NCBI GenBank assembly: GCA_041687295.1
Contig: JAWLCG010000019.1
Span: 1-26,790 of the forward strand
From: JAWLCG01 sp041687295
Lineage (GTDB): Bacteria; Planctomycetota; Phycisphaerae; SM23-33; FEN-1343
Direction: 5' to 3'
Length of the DNA stretch: 26,790 bases
The notes under the pieces were generated by a model. It had not been told where the DNA came from. It ran no database searches and saw nothing but the letters and a program-made list of their open reading frames with translations. Made by a program: the position numbers and the translations under genes. This document shows, one piece after another, positions 1-8,579 of this stretch (position 1 is its first letter; each line of letters starts with the position of its first letter).

Positions 1-1
1 C

Positions 2-67
2 GAGTCGCAGCGGCTCAAGGAACTCGTCGAGCTCATTCAGGCCAAGTACGGCCAGCGGTTCCTGTAG
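2..67 (+). CDS. C-terminal end of an unidentified protein (partial)
   Basis: Frame 2 is open from the window edge to a TAG stop at 65-67 and gives 21 residues ending in AKYGQRFL. The lysine and glutamate-rich helical character and the close spacing to the ruvX start (17 bases) make it a likely upstream operon partner. Too little is left to name a family. Confidence 0.55.
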   Translation, partial: ESQRLKELVELIQAKYGQRFL

Positions 68-84
68 GTTCCACGGGAGCGACC

Positions 85-561
85 ATGGCGCGGTGGCTGG
101 GCATCGATCACGGAACGCGGCGGATCGGCGTGGCCGTGGGCGACGAACAGCCGCCCATCGCCTCGCCGCTGGAGGTCATCCCCGTGGCCCCGGGCGTGGA
201 CGTCTTCGCCAAGATCGTCCACCTCGCCCGCGAGTACGACGCCGCCGGGGCCGTCGTCGGCTGGCCGCTGAACATGGACGACACCGAGGGCCCCCAGGGC
301 CAACTGGCCCGCCAGTTCGCCCGCGACCTCGCCCACGCCTCCGGCCTGGACGTTCGGCTCTACGACGAACGCCTCAGCAGCCATGCCGCCGACGGCCGAC
401 TCGCCGGCGCCTACACCCGCAAGCAGAAACGCGCCCGCCAGGACGCCGTCGCCGCCGCCACCATCCTCCAGGACTTCCTGACCACCGAGGGCCCCCGCCA
501 CGCGCCCCGGCCCGAGCAGGCCGTCCCCCCCGCCGGGCCCGCCGACGACAATCGCCGATGA
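85..561 (+). CDS. ruvX: Putative pre-16S rRNA nuclease / Holliday junction resolvase-like protein RuvX (YqgF)
   Basis: The 158-residue product matches the YqgF/RuvX family over its whole length. The N-terminal RNase H-like strand LGIDHGTRRIGVAVGD carries the first catalytic aspartate (Asp8). VVGWPLNMD at about 57-65 is the family's second signature, DERLSS at 94-99 holds the conserved acidic residue, and RARQDAVAAATIL near 116-128 holds the last aspartate. Family members process the 5' end of pre-16S rRNA in the cytoplasm; a junction-resolving role has also been proposed. The start is fixed by GGGAG five bases upstream of the ATG. The last 25 or so residues are proline and arginine rich and probably disordered. 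It follows the partial upstream gene by 17 bases, so the two are probably cotranscribed. Seen: motifs and RBS. Inferred: function by family. Confidence 0.93.
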   Translation: MARWLGIDHGTRRIGVAVGDEQPPIASPLEVIPVAPGVDVFAKIVHLAREYDAAGAVVGWPLNMDDTEGPQGQLARQFARDLAHASGLDVRLYDERLSSHAADGRLAGAYTRKQKRARQDAVAAATILQDFLTTEGPRHAPRPEQAVPPAGPADDNRR

Positions 562-565
562 AACC

Positions 566-593
566 TTGCATGCCACCACCCCGGTGATATAGT
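566..593 (+). promoter_or_regulatory. Candidate sigma70-type promoter of the ThuA-family gene
   Basis: TTGCAT at 566-571 and TATAGT at 588-593 are separated by 16 bases and lie just after the ruvX stop. The -10 box ends 40 bases before the ThuA-family ATG, so a short 5' leader would result. This was found by pattern reading only. Confidence 0.45.
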
Positions 594-633
594 CCGACCA
601 GCCAAGGGCACCGCCCCCACCGAAAGGAGAACC

Positions 634-1377
634 ATGGCCGACACGATCCGCGTCACCGTGTGGAACGAGTTCGTGCACGAGAAGAAGCACGAGGCCGTCC
701 AGAAGGTCTACCCCAACGGCATCCACAACGTCATCGCCGAGTCGCTCCAGAAGCAGCCCGGCCTGGAGGTCCGCACCGCCACCCTTGACCAGCCCGAGCA
801 CGGTCTGACCGACGAGGTGCTTCAGGCCACCGATGTCATGGTCTGGTGGGGCCACATGGCCCACGACCAGGTCAGCGACGCCGTCGCCCAGAAGGTCCAG
901 AAACGCGTCCTCGAGGGCATGGGCTTCATCGCGCTGCACAGCGGCCACTACTCCAAGCCCTTCCGCCTGCTGATGGGCACCGCCTGCACCGTCAACTGGC
1001 GCGAAGTCGCCGAGCGCGAGATCCTCTGGGTCTGCCACCCCGGCCATCCGATCGCCGAGGGCATCGATCCGTGCCTGGTGCTCGAGCACACCGAGATGTA
1101 CGGCGAACCGTTCGGCATCCCCGTGCCCGACGAGCAGGTCTTCATCTCCAGCTTCGCCGGCGGCGAGGTCTTCCGCAGCGGCAACGTCTGGCACCGCGGC
1201 GCGGGCAAGGTGTTCTACTTCCGCCCCGGCCATGAGACCTACCCGATCTTCTACAATGAGTCCGTGATGCGCGTGATCGCCAACGGCGTGCGCTACGTCC
1301 GCCCGACCCACCCGCCGATCAAGGACGCCATGCCCAACCGCAAGATGGGCTGGTGGGAGGAGCAGGCCAGCCGCTAG
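634..1377 (+). CDS. ThuA-domain (trehalose utilisation-like) protein
   Basis: A 247-residue protein of the ThuA family, which has a class I glutamine amidotransferase-like fold. Visible family features are VMVWWGHMAHDQV at about 68-80, LHSGHYSKPFRLLMG at 101-115 and HPGHPIAEGI near 135-144, the histidine-rich loops that line the pocket. ThuA proteins in rhizobia take part in trehalose or disaccharide catabolism, and planctomycetes and relatives carry many paralogues in sugar-degradation loci. The exact substrate cannot be told here. There is no signal peptide, so it is cytoplasmic. The start is supported by AAAGGAG five bases upstream of the ATG. It sits alone after its own candidate promoter (566-593) and before a GC-rich hairpin (1417-1449), so it is probably a single-gene transcript. 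Confidence 0.88.
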   Translation: MADTIRVTVWNEFVHEKKHEAVQKVYPNGIHNVIAESLQKQPGLEVRTATLDQPEHGLTDEVLQATDVMVWWGHMAHDQVSDAVAQKVQKRVLEGMGFIALHSGHYSKPFRLLMGTACTVNWREVAEREILWVCHPGHPIAEGIDPCLVLEHTEMYGEPFGIPVPDEQVFISSFAGGEVFRSGNVWHRGAGKVFYFRPGHETYPIFYNESVMRVIANGVRYVRPTHPPIKDAMPNRKMGWWEEQASR

Positions 1378-1416
1378 CCCCTCCCCGAACCCTCGCCGCC
1401 ACAGCCAGCGTAGCCA

Positions 1417-1449
1417 CCGGGCCGGGCGCCACACTTCGCGCCGGCCCGG
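1417..1449 (+). terminator. GC-rich hairpin after the ThuA gene, possible terminator
   Basis: CCGGGCCGGGCGC (1417-1429) pairs with GCGCCGGCCCGG (1438-1449) with one bulged base and an 8-base loop. It begins 40 bases after the ThuA stop. It is not followed by a real T-run (TTGCATTACACT), so it may act as an imperfect terminator or only as an RNA-stabilising stem. Confidence 0.5.
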
Positions 1450-1534
1450 TTGCATTACACTGCCCCGTTGGCGCCGAGGCTTTGTCAGCAAAAGTGTTAG
1501 CAAAACGCCCCCTGAAACGCTAAAACCCAATGCA

Positions 1535-1607
<73 letters not shown>

Positions 1608-1646
1608 GTCCCGAGCGTTCCCCGAAACGCGATGCGCGCCCGCAGG

Positions 1647-2030
1647 GCCGGCCACCGCGCCGGCCAGCTCGCGGAGGTAGAGTTCCTGCCGCTAGAGAAC
1701 GAACGGGTCGGTGAAGAAGTCGCGCCGCTTCTCCCAGCCCTGGCGGAAGCCCTGCCCGGTGAGCCAGCCGCAGAAGGCCGTCACCAGCACGTCCAGCCCC
1801 CGCTCGGCCGCCAGGTCCATCAGCGTGCCCAGCCGCCGCAGGTGCGCCGGGCTGACCCAGTTGGGGTCCGGGTGGAACCACGGCCAGATCGTCATCACGC
1901 GGATGTGGTCGGCGCCCAGGGCGGCCACGGCGTCGAGGTCCTCGGCGATCTCGCCGGGCTCGAAGTCGTTCCAGCAGTAGTACCACCGCTTCGACGGCAC
2001 GTAGTTGACACCGAACCGGAATTGATCGAT
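1647..2030 (-). pseudogene. Remnant of a glycoside hydrolase (GH5/GH42-like TIM barrel N-terminus)
   Basis: The minus frame reads RFGVNYVPSKRWYYCW, then DLDAVAALGADHIRV, WPWFHPDPNWV and LDVLVTAFCGWLTG. This is the usual opening of planctomycete-type TIM-barrel glycosidases (first beta-alpha units). Three defects show decay. There is no ATG before the conserved start: the frame runs in from the stop of the upstream QueG-like gene, and the first in-frame GTG (2000) lies inside the domain. A TAG at 1692-1694 interrupts the frame, after which plausible homology resumes (RQELYLRELAGAVAG, 1647-1691). All similarity then ends about 40 bases from the tRNA 3' end. Full-length relatives have several hundred residues, so at least two thirds of the gene is missing. 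It was probably the last gene of the minus-strand operon. Confidence 0.6.
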
Positions 2031-2051
2031 CCCTCGCCTACAGAAACTCCC

Positions 2052-4346
2052 TTACCTGAGGGCTGAGCCAATGGCCTTCCATGGACACTCGATGACGCAG
2101 GGCTCGGCCACGACGGGGCGGTACTTCTTGATCGGGTCGTGCTGGCGGAGCGCCTCGGCCAGAGCCTCAGGCGTGATCGGCTCTGATACCGGCGCATCCA
2201 AGGGTGAGCCAAGGTACCCGAAGCCGCTCTTGGCCACCAGCGCATACCGTTTCGCCCAGTCGCACCGCTTTGGATCCGTCCGGAGGAAGGCGTAGCGGTG
2301 GCCTTCGCAGGTCAGCTCGACGCGCTGGGCCGTGAAGGCCTGTGTGGGACATGCCGTCACGCACCGCTCGTCACACTGTCGGCAGAGGTCCATCTCCGCC
2401 CAGGGGCTCAGCAGCGGCGACCCCGTCAGCGGGGCGTCGGTGACGATGGCCAGGCACCGCTGTCGCAGGCCGAACTGCGGCGTGGCCAGATGCCCGCTGG
2501 TCGTCAGCCAGCCCACCCCGGCCGCGACGGCGGCGAATCGATTGCTGAACTGGTCGGGCAGCATTCCGCGCGGACTGGCCATCACCGAGGCCGTGCCGGT
2601 CAGGTCGGAGGTCATCACGCCGGCATAGCCGAGGTCTGCCAATCGCTGCGTGAGCCGATACCCGATGACCGTGTTCAGCCACGTGGTGGCGTAGCTCTGG
2701 AAGCAGTAGGGTCCGACGGCCTCCGCCGGCGGCTGGGTCGCCCAGTGCAGGACCTCACGGTGCATCCGCAGGCCGAACACCAGGACCGACTTCGCCCCTT
2801 CCAGCCAATCGCCGGGCCTACGAACCGTGCGTCTGCGCTCCGTGATCTCCGGCTTCCACCGCGTGAACCGGATCGACCGGTCGACCGAGTCCAGCACCGT
2901 TTCGCCGTCGAAGTGATCGGCCAGCTGATCGGCCAACTCCTCCATCCTGTCGGCAGAGGCGACGCCGACGAGATCGGCCCCCAGCGAACGCGCCAGCGCG
3001 GCCAGGTCGCTCGTCAGGTCGGCCCGGGCATTGCCGGCGTCGAGACGGGCCGTGGTGTCGCGCCGGCGGCGCTGAGGCGGGATGGCCAGCCGGGTGATGA
3101 CAGTGTTGGCGAACACGGTGTCGGTCCCCAGGCCCAGCCGTTCAAGGATGGCCCCCGTCGGGTTCACCTCCGGCTGGCAGCGGGGCGGACAGCCCCGAAC
3201 CGTCATCACCGAGCGGGCCGAGAGGTCCTCCAGGCCGCGGGTCAGGTCGTAGCACAGCGAGTCCACCTGGTAGGCCGCGCCGAAGGCGAAGTGCCTGTCG
3301 TCCCGGCCAGTCGGCCGGCGGACCAGCACGGTCACCGCGATGCGGGCGCCGGGCAGGAACCGCTCCAGGTCCACCCCCGCCTCGCGCAGCGATTCGGCGT
3401 CCGAGACGATCACCTCGTCCGCCCCTGCCGTGCAGGGCCGGGCCAGCAGGCGGTCAAGGGCCGCCCGCGACAGGGCCGGCCGATTCGGCACCGGCGGGTA
3501 GGCCCGCACCGGCGCCTTGGAGTAGTCCGGCTCGAACGTCCGCAGCGGCTTGGGCAGGCAGTACTTGAGGCACTGGCCCATCTCACCGCCCCGGATGCCG
3601 TGGGCGGCGACGGTGTCGAGGATCACCTTCTCGTCGACCACGTCGGGGATCGGCAGGTCCAGGTCCAGGTCGAAGTGCTCGCCCCAGGCGCACCGCCAGA
3701 GGTTCTTGTTGGGGAAGCGGTACTCGTAAGGCCCGATCCGCAGCACCTTCTCGCCGTCGATTTCCTTGCTGAGCGCCTCGGCCGGGCAGTGCTTGCGGCA
3801 GAGCATGCATCCGTCGCACACCGTGCCGGGAAGGATGAGCGGGTCGGGCTCGATCTCGGCATCCGTGATGACGGTGATGAAGCGGTTGCGGGCGCCGTAC
3901 TCCGGCGTCAGGGCCAATCCGCTGAAGCCGATCTCGGCCAGCCCGGCCACCACGGCCATGTAGATGTGGCTCACGTCGGGCGCGAAGACGGCCTTGAGGT
4001 CCTTGTACTGGTTGTAGCGCCAGATGTTGCTCGAAGCGATGGGCATGGCGCCCCACCCGGCCTGCTCGATGACCGTCGCCAGGCGATAGGCCATCTCGTC
4101 CAGACGGGAGTTCATGAGGTACTGCACCGAGTAGGGGCCGATCTCCTGGCTGTGCCGCTCGCCGCCCAGTTCGATGCAGGCATCCGGGTGATGGATGGCC
4201 AGGACGATGATCGTCTTGGCTGAGGGCATCAGGCCCTGCGGACTCATCATCAGCGGGGCATGCTCGCACCGGCCGATGTCGCCGAAGCCGACCAGGTCGG
4301 CACCCAGGTCGTAGGCGGCCTGCTTGATGCGTTCCTTCAGTGACAT
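2052..4346 (-). CDS. Tandem-duplicated QueG-like (COG1600) 4Fe-4S protein
   Basis: A 764-residue protein of the epoxyqueuosine reductase-like superfamily that contains the unit twice. Unit 1 (about 1-275) starts LKERIKQAAYDLGADLVGFG, has GLAEIGFSGLALTPEYGARNR (near 135-155) and a ferredoxin motif with Cys177, 180, 183 and 187, then CLKYCLPKP. Unit 2 (about 440-764) starts LARSLGADLVGVASADRM, has GVGWLTTSGHLATPQFGLR and CRQCDERCVTACP, and ends CVIECPWKAIG. A spacer of about 150 residues with GCPPRCQPEVNPTGA lies between. True QueG reduces epoxyqueuosine in tRNA using a corrinoid and two clusters. This long duplicated form is probably a paralogue of unknown substrate, because QueG itself is about half this size. 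The start is supported by AGGAG eight bases before the ATG, and the stop is TAA. It is the third gene of the RsbU/IclR operon, 11 bases after the IclR stop. Confidence 0.8.
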   Translation of the reverse strand: MSLKERIKQAAYDLGADLVGFGDIGRCEHAPLMMSPQGLMPSAKTIIVLAIHHPDACIELGGERHSQEIGPYSVQYLMNSRLDEMAYRLATVIEQAGWGAMPIASSNIWRYNQYKDLKAVFAPDVSHIYMAVVAGLAEIGFSGLALTPEYGARNRFITVITDAEIEPDPLILPGTVCDGCMLCRKHCPAEALSKEIDGEKVLRIGPYEYRFPNKNLWRCAWGEHFDLDLDLPIPDVVDEKVILDTVAAHGIRGGEMGQCLKYCLPKPLRTFEPDYSKAPVRAYPPVPNRPALSRAALDRLLARPCTAGADEVIVSDAESLREAGVDLERFLPGARIAVTVLVRRPTGRDDRHFAFGAAYQVDSLCYDLTRGLEDLSARSVMTVRGCPPRCQPEVNPTGAILERLGLGTDTVFANTVITRLAIPPQRRRRDTTARLDAGNARADLTSDLAALARSLGADLVGVASADRMEELADQLADHFDGETVLDSVDRSIRFTRWKPEITERRRTVRRPGDWLEGAKSVLVFGLRMHREVLHWATQPPAEAVGPYCFQSYATTWLNTVIGYRLTQRLADLGYAGVMTSDLTGTASVMASPRGMLPDQFSNRFAAVAAGVGWLTTSGHLATPQFGLRQRCLAIVTDAPLTGSPLLSPWAEMDLCRQCDERCVTACPTQAFTAQRVELTCEGHRYAFLRTDPKRCDWAKRYALVAKSGFGYLGSPLDAPVSEPITPEALAEALRQHDPIKKYRPVVAEPCVIECPWKAIGSALR

Positions 4347-4357
4347 GGCCCAAACTC

Positions 4358-4816
4358 CTATGTTCCGGCGGACCCGAGTTCCGCCAAGGTCTGGCCGACG
4401 CGGTCCGCCGTCTCACGGAGCCGTGCCAGCAGTTCAGTTTGACGACTCCCATCGCAACGATACCGCGGCGCGTACACGCCCACGGCGGCCGGCACCTCCG
4501 GGGGCGAGCCCGTCACCGGGCAGGCCAGGGCGACCAGCTCGTCGTCGGCACTGACTATGGTGCAGGCCCCCGCCTCCCGCAGGGCCGCCAGGGCCTCGTG
4601 CAGATCCTCAGCCGAGCGGATGCCTTCCCAGTCGCCCCCCGGCCAGCCGTTGTGCTGGAGGATCTGCGCCAGCTGGTCCGGCCCGGCCAGGGCGGCCAGC
4701 ATTCGGCCTGTGGGTTTGGCGAAGAAGCCACTCTCCTCGACGCGGGCCTGTGAGACCGTCACCGCGCGGGCTACGTCTATCCGGGCCCCTTCGAGGCGCG
4801 GTTGCTCAGCGTTCAA
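4358..4816 (-). CDS. IclR-type effector-binding domain protein lacking the DNA-binding half
   Basis: The 152 residues match the C-terminal ligand domain of IclR regulators. They show GFFAKPTGRMLAALAGPDQL (the usual G-rich position before the LAxL helix), EDLHEALAALREAG, VALACPV, then PAAVGVYAPRYR and a final helix ELLARLRETADRVGQTL. IclR proteins are about 250 residues with an N-terminal winged helix, which is absent here, so the protein can bind a ligand but not DNA by itself. The likely start is TTG at 4814-4816, inside the last codons of the phosphatase gene (11-base overlap), which implies translational coupling. The stop TAG lies 11 bases before the QueG-like start. It may act as a stand-alone sensor for the upstream phosphatase pathway; that link is inference from position only. 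Confidence 0.68.
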   Translation of the reverse strand: MNAEQPRLEGARIDVARAVTVSQARVEESGFFAKPTGRMLAALAGPDQLAQILQHNGWPGGDWEGIRSAEDLHEALAALREAGACTIVSADDELVALACPVTGSPPEVPAAVGVYAPRYRCDGSRQTELLARLRETADRVGQTLAELGSAGT

Positions 4817-6431
4817 TCCCTGTCTCCGTTGTTCCTGTTGCCCGTGACATCGTCCCCGGGCTCAGCCGAAATGCCAGGACGGTCCGATCATCGGTCTGCT
4901 CCGCACCGGCCGCGAAACGGTCGATGCCCTGCAGGATCGCGGCGATCAGGGCGTCCAGCGGCTCGGTCCGATGATCGTTCAGATGCTGCACGAGCCGCTC
5001 TCGACCGAAGAGTTCGCCGGTGGGGCTGCGGGCCTCGGTCAGCCCGTCCGTGGCCAGGAGAACCGCATCGCCCGTCTCCAACGAGATGCCGGTCTCGTTG
5101 ATCTCGATGCCCTCTTCGATCCCCAGCAGCATGGAGCCCCTCTCGGCAAGGCCCCGCACCGGTTCCTCCGGGTCGGCCGGCAGGATAAACGGCTCAGGGG
5201 CGTGTCCGGCATTGACGAACTCCAGGCGGTGCCGTCGGTCGTCGTAGATGCAGGCGACGAGCACGACGAAGCTGCCCGCCGGCGTGAAGCGACACAGGTC
5301 CCGATTGACGCAACGCACGAACTCGCTGATCGACCACCCCATCCCGATCCAGGCCTGGAACGCCATCTTGACAATGACCGTGATCAACGCCGCCGACATG
5401 CCGTGGCCGCTGACGTCGGCGAAGACGATGGCGACCCGGTCCTCATCCAGCGCGGCTGCATCGAAGTAATCCCCGCCCACCTCGGTCTCAGGGTCGAAGT
5501 GCGTGGCCCAGTCAATGCGGCCGGGGAGGGGCATCTGCTCCTGACTCGGCAGGAGCTGCTGCTGAACCGTCCGGGCGAGGTCGAGATCCTGGCGGACTCT
5601 TCGGGCGTACCGGGTCACCTTGCCATGGGCCTGGGCGAGCCGGTACGCGCTTTCCTCGTTGTCGTACTCGATGCTCCCCATCCCGCGCATGAACCCGTAC
5701 ACGGCGGCGAAGAGGATCACGGCCTCCACCGCCGTGGCCGCCACCAGGAACGTTACGCTGCCGGACAACAGGAACCCGCCCAGGACGGCCCCCGTCAACG
5801 CCACCACCAGCAGACCATAGCGCGGGGCTGCATGGAACAAGGCCCGGTGGTCCGCGAAGCGATGATGTCTCCGCTCGAACCATCGCACGGCCAGGCTCAG
5901 GCGGGTGACGCAGTAGCTGTACTGCGCAATGAGCACGCCATCCTGAAAGCGAAGCTGCATGCAGTTGAGATGCAGACCCTCGTGGGAACGCATCAGATCG
6001 GGCACCCGGCCACCTGTTCGTCCATCCTGCCGCCGGTCCAGCTCTCGCCGATAGGCCATCAACAGCCGCACAACATCCTCAATCTGGTTGCTCTCCAGTC
6101 GCGTATCCAGCTGCAATCGGCGCACCCCACACTGGCGCAGGAACTCGCAGAGCATGCGGCAGTCGCAGAGTTCGGACACATCAGGCCCAGACGTCCCTGC
6201 CACCGTGATCTGCCCGTCCTCGCGCGGGGTCAGGACCAGAGATTCCTCCTGGATGTTGTCGGCGGCAGGAAAGACCTCCTCTTCCAGCCATTGTCCCAAG
6301 CGCCTCGCCTGCCTGCCCACCGTCGTGAAACGGCAGCGCAATCCAGCCAGCCCATACCGGAGGCGATGGCCCAGCGGGAGCCGGGCAGGCTGAGGTCCAC
6401 TCTCACGCAGGTTGTCCCAGTTGTGCCGCAT
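4806..6431 (-). CDS. Membrane PP2C-type serine phosphatase (RsbU/SpoIIE family)
   Basis: The 541-residue product has three parts. Residues 1-200 form a soluble region whose segment 95-130 (LRQCGVRRLQLDTRLESNQ) resembles the response-type helices seen before HD or RsbU modules. Two hydrophobic membrane segments follow at about 203-225 and 228-247, then a coiled-coil linker with DLDLARTVQQQLLPSQ (the classic lead-in to RsbU-type PP2C). The catalytic domain has GGDYFDA at 319-325 and FADVSGHGMSAALI, with the metal-binding aspartates in place, plus FVNAGHAPEPFI and ATDGLTEARSPTGELFG. Such enzymes dephosphorylate anti-sigma-factor antagonists in partner-switching stress pathways. The ATG at 6429-6431 is chosen because GGAAGGGAA lies about nine bases upstream; an in-frame ATG 12 codons earlier is less well placed. 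It is the first gene of a three-gene operon. Confidence 0.85.
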   Translation of the reverse strand: MRHNWDNLRESGPQPARLPLGHRLRYGLAGLRCRFTTVGRQARRLGQWLEEEVFPAADNIQEESLVLTPREDGQITVAGTSGPDVSELCDCRMLCEFLRQCGVRRLQLDTRLESNQIEDVVRLLMAYRRELDRRQDGRTGGRVPDLMRSHEGLHLNCMQLRFQDGVLIAQYSYCVTRLSLAVRWFERRHHRFADHRALFHAAPRYGLLVVALTGAVLGGFLLSGSVTFLVAATAVEAVILFAAVYGFMRGMGSIEYDNEESAYRLAQAHGKVTRYARRVRQDLDLARTVQQQLLPSQEQMPLPGRIDWATHFDPETEVGGDYFDAAALDEDRVAIVFADVSGHGMSAALITVIVKMAFQAWIGMGWSISEFVRCVNRDLCRFTPAGSFVVLVACIYDDRRHRLEFVNAGHAPEPFILPADPEEPVRGLAERGSMLLGIEEGIEINETGISLETGDAVLLATDGLTEARSPTGELFGRERLVQHLNDHRTEPLDALIAAILQGIDRFAAGAEQTDDRTVLAFRLSPGTMSRATGTTETGIER

Positions 6432-6599
6432 CGATGTCGTTCCCTTCCGATCGTTCGTCGCCTCCATCCAGAGACCCGCTTGAGCGGCCCGGCAGTGAAC
6501 GGCGTCAGGGGCGTGCGGTTGAGACAATCGCCGCCGAGCCGATGTCGCCCGACCAGTGCGACCTCTTCCGGACGCTCCCGTTCCCAGAGCTGACGCGTA

Positions 6600-8579
6600 T
6601 CAGTATAACCGGGCCAGCCAGTGGCCGGGCAGGCCGACCCGCAGGCCCGCGATGATCGCCCAGTTGATGGCGAAGGTCCGCAGCACGCCCACGCGCTGCC
6701 AGCGGCGGGCGGAGGTGATGACCGGGGCCTCGATGGCGGCCATGCGGCCCAGGCTCCGCAGGCGGCGGACGAAGTGCCAGTCCTCGGCGATGGGCAGGTC
6801 GGCGAAGCCGCCCAGCCGCTCGAAGACCGGCCGACGGACGAAGATGGCCTGGTCGCCCCAGGGCTCGTTGCGGTAGCGCGTCCGCCAGGTGACGAACCGC
6901 TCGGCCACGCGCATGAGGGGGTGGTTCAGGTCGGTCCGCCACAGGAAGCCCCCGCCGACGGCGCGGGTATCCAGCATCGTCTCGAAGACGCGGGCGGCGT
7001 AGTCGGGCGGCAGGCGTGTGTCGGCGTGCAGGAACAGCAGGATGTCGGCTTGCGCGAGTGCGGCCCCGGCGTTCTGCTGCCGCGCCCGGCCGGGAGGTGC
7101 GGCCACCACCCGCGCCCCGGCCCGCTCGGCCAGGCCGACCGTCCTGTCGGTGCTGCCACCGTCGGCGACGATGAGTTCTGCGCCCTCGCACCGGGCGGCG
7201 GCGAGGGTGGCCTCTATGTGGCCTTGCTCGTTGAGGGTCGGGATGACCACCGACAGCACCGGCCGGGGCTCCCCCGTCAGCGGCTCTGCCAGGGGCAGGT
7301 CCTGCGGCTCGTCCACGTCGGAGAGCGTCTCCAGACTGTGGACCGACAGGCCCTGGGCCTCGGCGAGGCGTAGGGTGTCGGTCAGCACGCGATCGGTGCT
7401 CCAGGGGATCCCGCTGAACAGGTCTGCTGGGCGGCGCAGGCCGATCAGCCAGTAGCCGCCGTCGGTCACCGGGCCCAGGACCACGTCGGTCGTGCGAAGG
7501 GCGTCCAGGGCCGTCTCCAGGTGGACGGCGGTGCAGCCCGGCACGTCGGTGCCGAACAGCACCACACGGCGGCAGCCCTGGGCGAAGGCTTGACGGATCG
7601 CCCCGCCCATGCGCCTGCCCAGGCCGCCCGTCACCTGCGGGCGGTAGCCCAGCCCCGGCCCCAGCCACGCCCGTAAGTCCCCGGCCGAGCCGCCGGAGTG
7701 GCGGAACTCGATGTCGGCGCATCGGCCGGCGGCGCAGGTGCGGGCCTGCTCGACGGCGTGGAGCGTCAGGCGGCGCTGCAGCTCGGCCGCCCCCAGGGGG
7801 CCCAGGGCGGGGATCAGCCGCGTCTTGGTCTGTCCCGGCCGGGGCCAGCGGCCGAAGACGATCAGCCGCTCGGCGGCCCCCTGGCGGCAGACGGGCGGTG
7901 CGAGGGCGTAGCGCCCGATGGTGCCCACGATCTTCGTGCCCGCGCCCACCACGCCGCGGAGCGTGCCGGAGATCTTCGACGTGCCGATCCGCCGGCGGTA
8001 GTCCACGTCCACCTCGCGGACCCGCAGGCCGGCCAGCAGGGCCTTGATCTGCATCTCGACCGTCCAGCCGTAGGTCGTGTCGCACATGGACAGCGCCTGC
8101 AGGCTCGGCCAGCGGATCGCCCTGAACGGGCCCATGTCGCGGTAGCGGCCGTTCCAGCCGATGCGCATCAGGTGGCAGGCCAGGGCGGTGCCGAACCGCT
8201 GGGGCCCCGTGAAGACCGGCTCGTCATGCACCGGGCAGCGCCGGCCCAGGACCATGTCGGCCTGATCGGCGAGGATGGGCCCGACCAGCCGGTCCATCTG
8301 CTCGGGGAAGTCGCTGTAGTCGCCGTCCAGGAAGACCACGATGTCGCACCAGCCGACGGCGGCCATCCCCCCCAGACAGGCCTGGCCGTAGCCGCGGCGA
8401 TCCTCGCGCACCACGGTAGCCCCGGCTGCACGGGCGACGTCGGCCGTCGCGTCGGTCGAGCCGTTGTCCACCACGACCACGCGGTCCACCCAGCCCGGCA
8501 CGTCGCCCAGCACGTGGCCGATGGACGCCTGCTCGTTCAGGGCCGGGATGATCACCTGGATGTGCTGGCCCTCAAGCAT
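6600..8579 (-). CDS. Triple glycosyltransferase fusion: GT2 + TIGR04282 + TIGR04283
   Basis: One 659-residue frame holds three transferase units in order. Unit 1 (about 5-230) is a GT2 of the dolichyl-phosphate type: VIIPALNEQASIGHVL, VVVDNGSTD, FLDGDYSD (DxD at 85-87) and GWTVEMQIKALLAG. Unit 2 (about 237-430) is the CofC-like transferase 1 (TIGR04282, formerly DUF2064): FGRWPRPGQTKTRL, FGTDVPG, LGPVTDGGYWLIGLRRP and STDRVL. Unit 3 (about 440-655) is transferase 2 (TIGR04283): SVVIPTLNEQGHIEATL, DGGSTDRT, GRARQQNAGA, LHADTRLP (about 517-524) and WGDQAIFVRR. TIGR04282 and TIGR04283 are named in the databases for association with the rSAM/selenodomain protein, and such a protein (ArsS, 13780-14742) is in this same operon. 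The ATG overlaps the stop of the GT87-like gene by eight bases. There are no membrane helices, so it is cytosolic or peripheral. It is the last gene of the operon. Confidence 0.9.
   Translation of the reverse strand: MLEGQHIQVIIPALNEQASIGHVLGDVPGWVDRVVVVDNGSTDATADVARAAGATVVREDRRGYGQACLGGMAAVGWCDIVVFLDGDYSDFPEQMDRLVGPILADQADMVLGRRCPVHDEPVFTGPQRFGTALACHLMRIGWNGRYRDMGPFRAIRWPSLQALSMCDTTYGWTVEMQIKALLAGLRVREVDVDYRRRIGTSKISGTLRGVVGAGTKIVGTIGRYALAPPVCRQGAAERLIVFGRWPRPGQTKTRLIPALGPLGAAELQRRLTLHAVEQARTCAAGRCADIEFRHSGGSAGDLRAWLGPGLGYRPQVTGGLGRRMGGAIRQAFAQGCRRVVLFGTDVPGCTAVHLETALDALRTTDVVLGPVTDGGYWLIGLRRPADLFSGIPWSTDRVLTDTLRLAEAQGLSVHSLETLSDVDEPQDLPLAEPLTGEPRPVLSVVIPTLNEQGHIEATLAAARCEGAELIVADGGSTDRTVGLAERAGARVVAAPPGRARQQNAGAALAQADILLFLHADTRLPPDYAARVFETMLDTRAVGGGFLWRTDLNHPLMRVAERFVTWRTRYRNEPWGDQAIFVRRPVFERLGGFADLPIAEDWHFVRRLRSLGRMAAIEAPVITSARRWQRVGVLRTFAINWAIIAGLRVGLPGHWLARLY

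Noticed and set aside
37..1530. A 497-codon open frame on the minus strand
   Set aside because: Antisense to ruvX and the ThuA gene, no RBS, Gly/Val/Ala-rich composition without motifs; its first codons lie in the leader of the tRNA.
2298..4223. A 641-codon plus-strand frame
   Set aside because: Antisense to the tandem QueG-like gene, which has complete iron-sulfur motifs; no start site signal.
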